Source of the DNA: an uncultured Bacteroidales bacterium
GTDB taxonomy: Bacteria > Bacteroidota > Bacteroidia > Bacteroidales > Paludibacteraceae
Direction of reading: 5' to 3'
DNA length: 15,237 nt
Assembly (NCBI GenBank): GCA_934725535.1
Contig: CAKVBV010000059.1
Coordinates: forward strand, 1 to 15,237
Under the pieces are notes generated by a model. The model searched no databases. It had not been told where the DNA came from and worked only from the letters and a program-made list of their open reading frames with translations. Both the position numbers and the translations under genes were made by a program. This document shows positions 14,314 through 15,237 of this stretch, piece after piece (position 1 is the first letter of the stretch; each line of letters opens with the position of its first letter).

Positions 14314-15129
14314 TTATCGAATATATTTTCCTGTGAAATCAAAGCGTTTGCCGTTGCTGACAATCACGAGCCGTCCGTCTTCCCAACGCTTGCTGCCGGT
14401 TGTCTGCGCGGGCTGTATGTTGTCCGTCCCCGTAGGGGTTCCCGTCATCTGCACGCGGTATAGTACGCTGTTCTTGCCCAGTATCTCCGCGTAAGCCGTG
14501 TTGCCGGTGAGCGTCAGTTTTACTAATTGGCTTGCTACCGCTGTGCCGCCTGCTTCGGTGGCGGTGGCAGAGATGCTCTCTTCGTACGTGCCGTCTGTCA
14601 TCTTGTCGGCTGTTACGTGCACCATCACAGCGTATTGCGCGTTGCTCCCCTTTACCTCGAAGAAGCCTTGTGTAGCCGTTGCGTCGTCAATGGTCATACT
14701 GCCGATGCTCATGTCCACCGTGGATTTCGGCTCCAAAGTGTGCGATGTGGCGGTAATGCGATAGAGGATATCGTCGTTGCCCAGCAACTCGGCTTGGGCT
14801 TGATACACGTAGTTCTGCTCGGTGATAACCAATTGGTACTCAACGGCATCTACAAATATCCCGTCTATTCGTATGCTGGCTCCGTACGGTGCTACGTCGT
14901 CTATCGTATAGGTGCCCGCTATCCGACCTTTGAAGTATATGATAGTGGAGAAATACACATCCGCATTGCCGTCTGTTTGCAGTTGGAAGGTCGTAGTACC
15001 GAGGTTGATTTCCGCCTCGTCAAAGGTGTAATCCACGGTGTCTTTGGCAACAGAGGTCTGCCGGTCAGCAGCGCAGACATTTATTATGCCCAGAACGAGT
15101 ACAGATAAAATGAGTGAGATTTGCTTCAT
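14314..15129 (-). CDS. Secreted two-repeat paralogue of the 757-aa protein
   Basis: The 271-residue product has a signal peptide (MKQISLILSVLVLGIINVCA). It has two repeat units (about 28-135 and 136-228), each ending in the family pattern: LLGNDDILYRITA (115-127) and ILGKNSVLYRVQM (216-228). Its first unit closely follows residues 137-240 of the 757-aa protein: YFSTIIYFKGRIAGTYT and APYGASIRIDG here against YFSTILYYEGLIEGTYT and APYGASLRIDT there. The linker TDNI (235-238) and the tail GRLVIVSNGKRFDFTGKYIR are of the same type as in the larger protein. The downstream gene starts after an 18-bp gap, so the two are probably one operon. The likely origin is tandem gene duplication with change in repeat number. 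The function is unknown. Confidence 0.8.
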   Translation of the reverse strand: MKQISLILSVLVLGIINVCAADRQTSVAKDTVDYTFDEAEINLGTTTFQLQTDGNADVYFSTIIYFKGRIAGTYTIDDVAPYGASIRIDGIFVDAVEYQLVITEQNYVYQAQAELLGNDDILYRITATSHTLEPKSTVDMSIGSMTIDDATATQGFFEVKGSNAQYAVMVHVTADKMTDGTYEESISATATEAGGTAVASQLVKLTLTGNTAYAEILGKNSVLYRVQMTGTPTGTDNIQPAQTTGSKRWEDGRLVIVSNGKRFDFTGKYIR

Positions 15130-15165
15130 ATAGTTCTTTGTGTTTTGATTATTACCGAGTTGAGG

Positions 15166-15199
15166 CTGTCTAACAATGTAAAGTTGTTAGGCAGTTTTT
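15166..15199 (+). terminator. Hairpin plus T-run, reads as a terminator on the plus strand
   Basis: CTGTCTAACAA (15166-15176) pairs with TTGTTAGGCAG (15184-15194) with one wobble and the 7-nt loop TGTAAAG, followed by TTTTTCTGTTTT. This is a well-formed intrinsic terminator for rightward transcription. All genes seen here run leftward, so on the coding strand the same hairpin would lie in the leader upstream of the gene starting at 15129. No gene is recognised from 15130 to 15237. Confidence 0.55.
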
Positions 15200-15237
15200 C
15201 TGTTTTGTAGTAGTGTGAGATAGTGCGTTGATCGTGC

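Overview
The window looks like a chromosomal segment of a member of the Bacteroidales (phylum Bacteroidota). The evidence is an S9B dipeptidyl peptidase, a PG_1098-type THUMP-like methyltransferase, a FucP-like sugar MFS transporter paired with a ROK kinase, several secreted proteins whose C-terminal tails resemble type IX secretion (T9SS) sorting tails, and two promoters of the Bacteroidota form (TAnnTTTG at -7). The genus cannot be fixed from the sequence. Every credible gene lies on the minus strand, so transcription runs from high to low coordinates. No RNA gene, CRISPR array, transposase or phage gene was seen.

Right block (about 7228-15129): five consecutive genes encode exported proteins of unknown function. 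In transcription order they are a 271-aa protein with two copies of a beta-rich repeat, a 757-aa paralogue with about six copies, a 645-aa protein (LamG-like, Ig-like and OB-like regions), a 233-aa protein with a carbohydrate-binding-module-like fold, and a 595-aa protein with Ig-like domains around a jelly-roll domain. All five have an N-terminal signal peptide, an Asp/Glu-Asn-Ile/Val linker near the C-terminus (such as AIDNI or VENV), and one of two short C-terminal tail types. This is the accessory, least described part of the window and probably supplies cell-surface or secreted adhesive or glycan-binding proteins.

Middle block (4115-7156): a lipoprotein gene with its own clear promoter lies 3 bp from a methyltransferase gene. 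An exported SUMF1-like protein that lacks the formylglycine-generating cysteine pair follows after 87 bp.

Left block (1-3861): an S9B dipeptidyl peptidase with a well-formed promoter, bracketed by an 11-bp inverted repeat, is followed closely by a sugar MFS transporter and a ROK sugar kinase cut by the window edge. The last two form a simple import-then-phosphorylate pathway for free hexose.

The non-coding parts are short (none exceeds 300 bp) but structured. There are two arrays of 11-bp direct repeats, two copies of a 28-nt palindromic element (one read through as the C-terminus of a protein), a long hairpin after the 645-aa gene, and a plus-strand terminator-like hairpin near the right edge.
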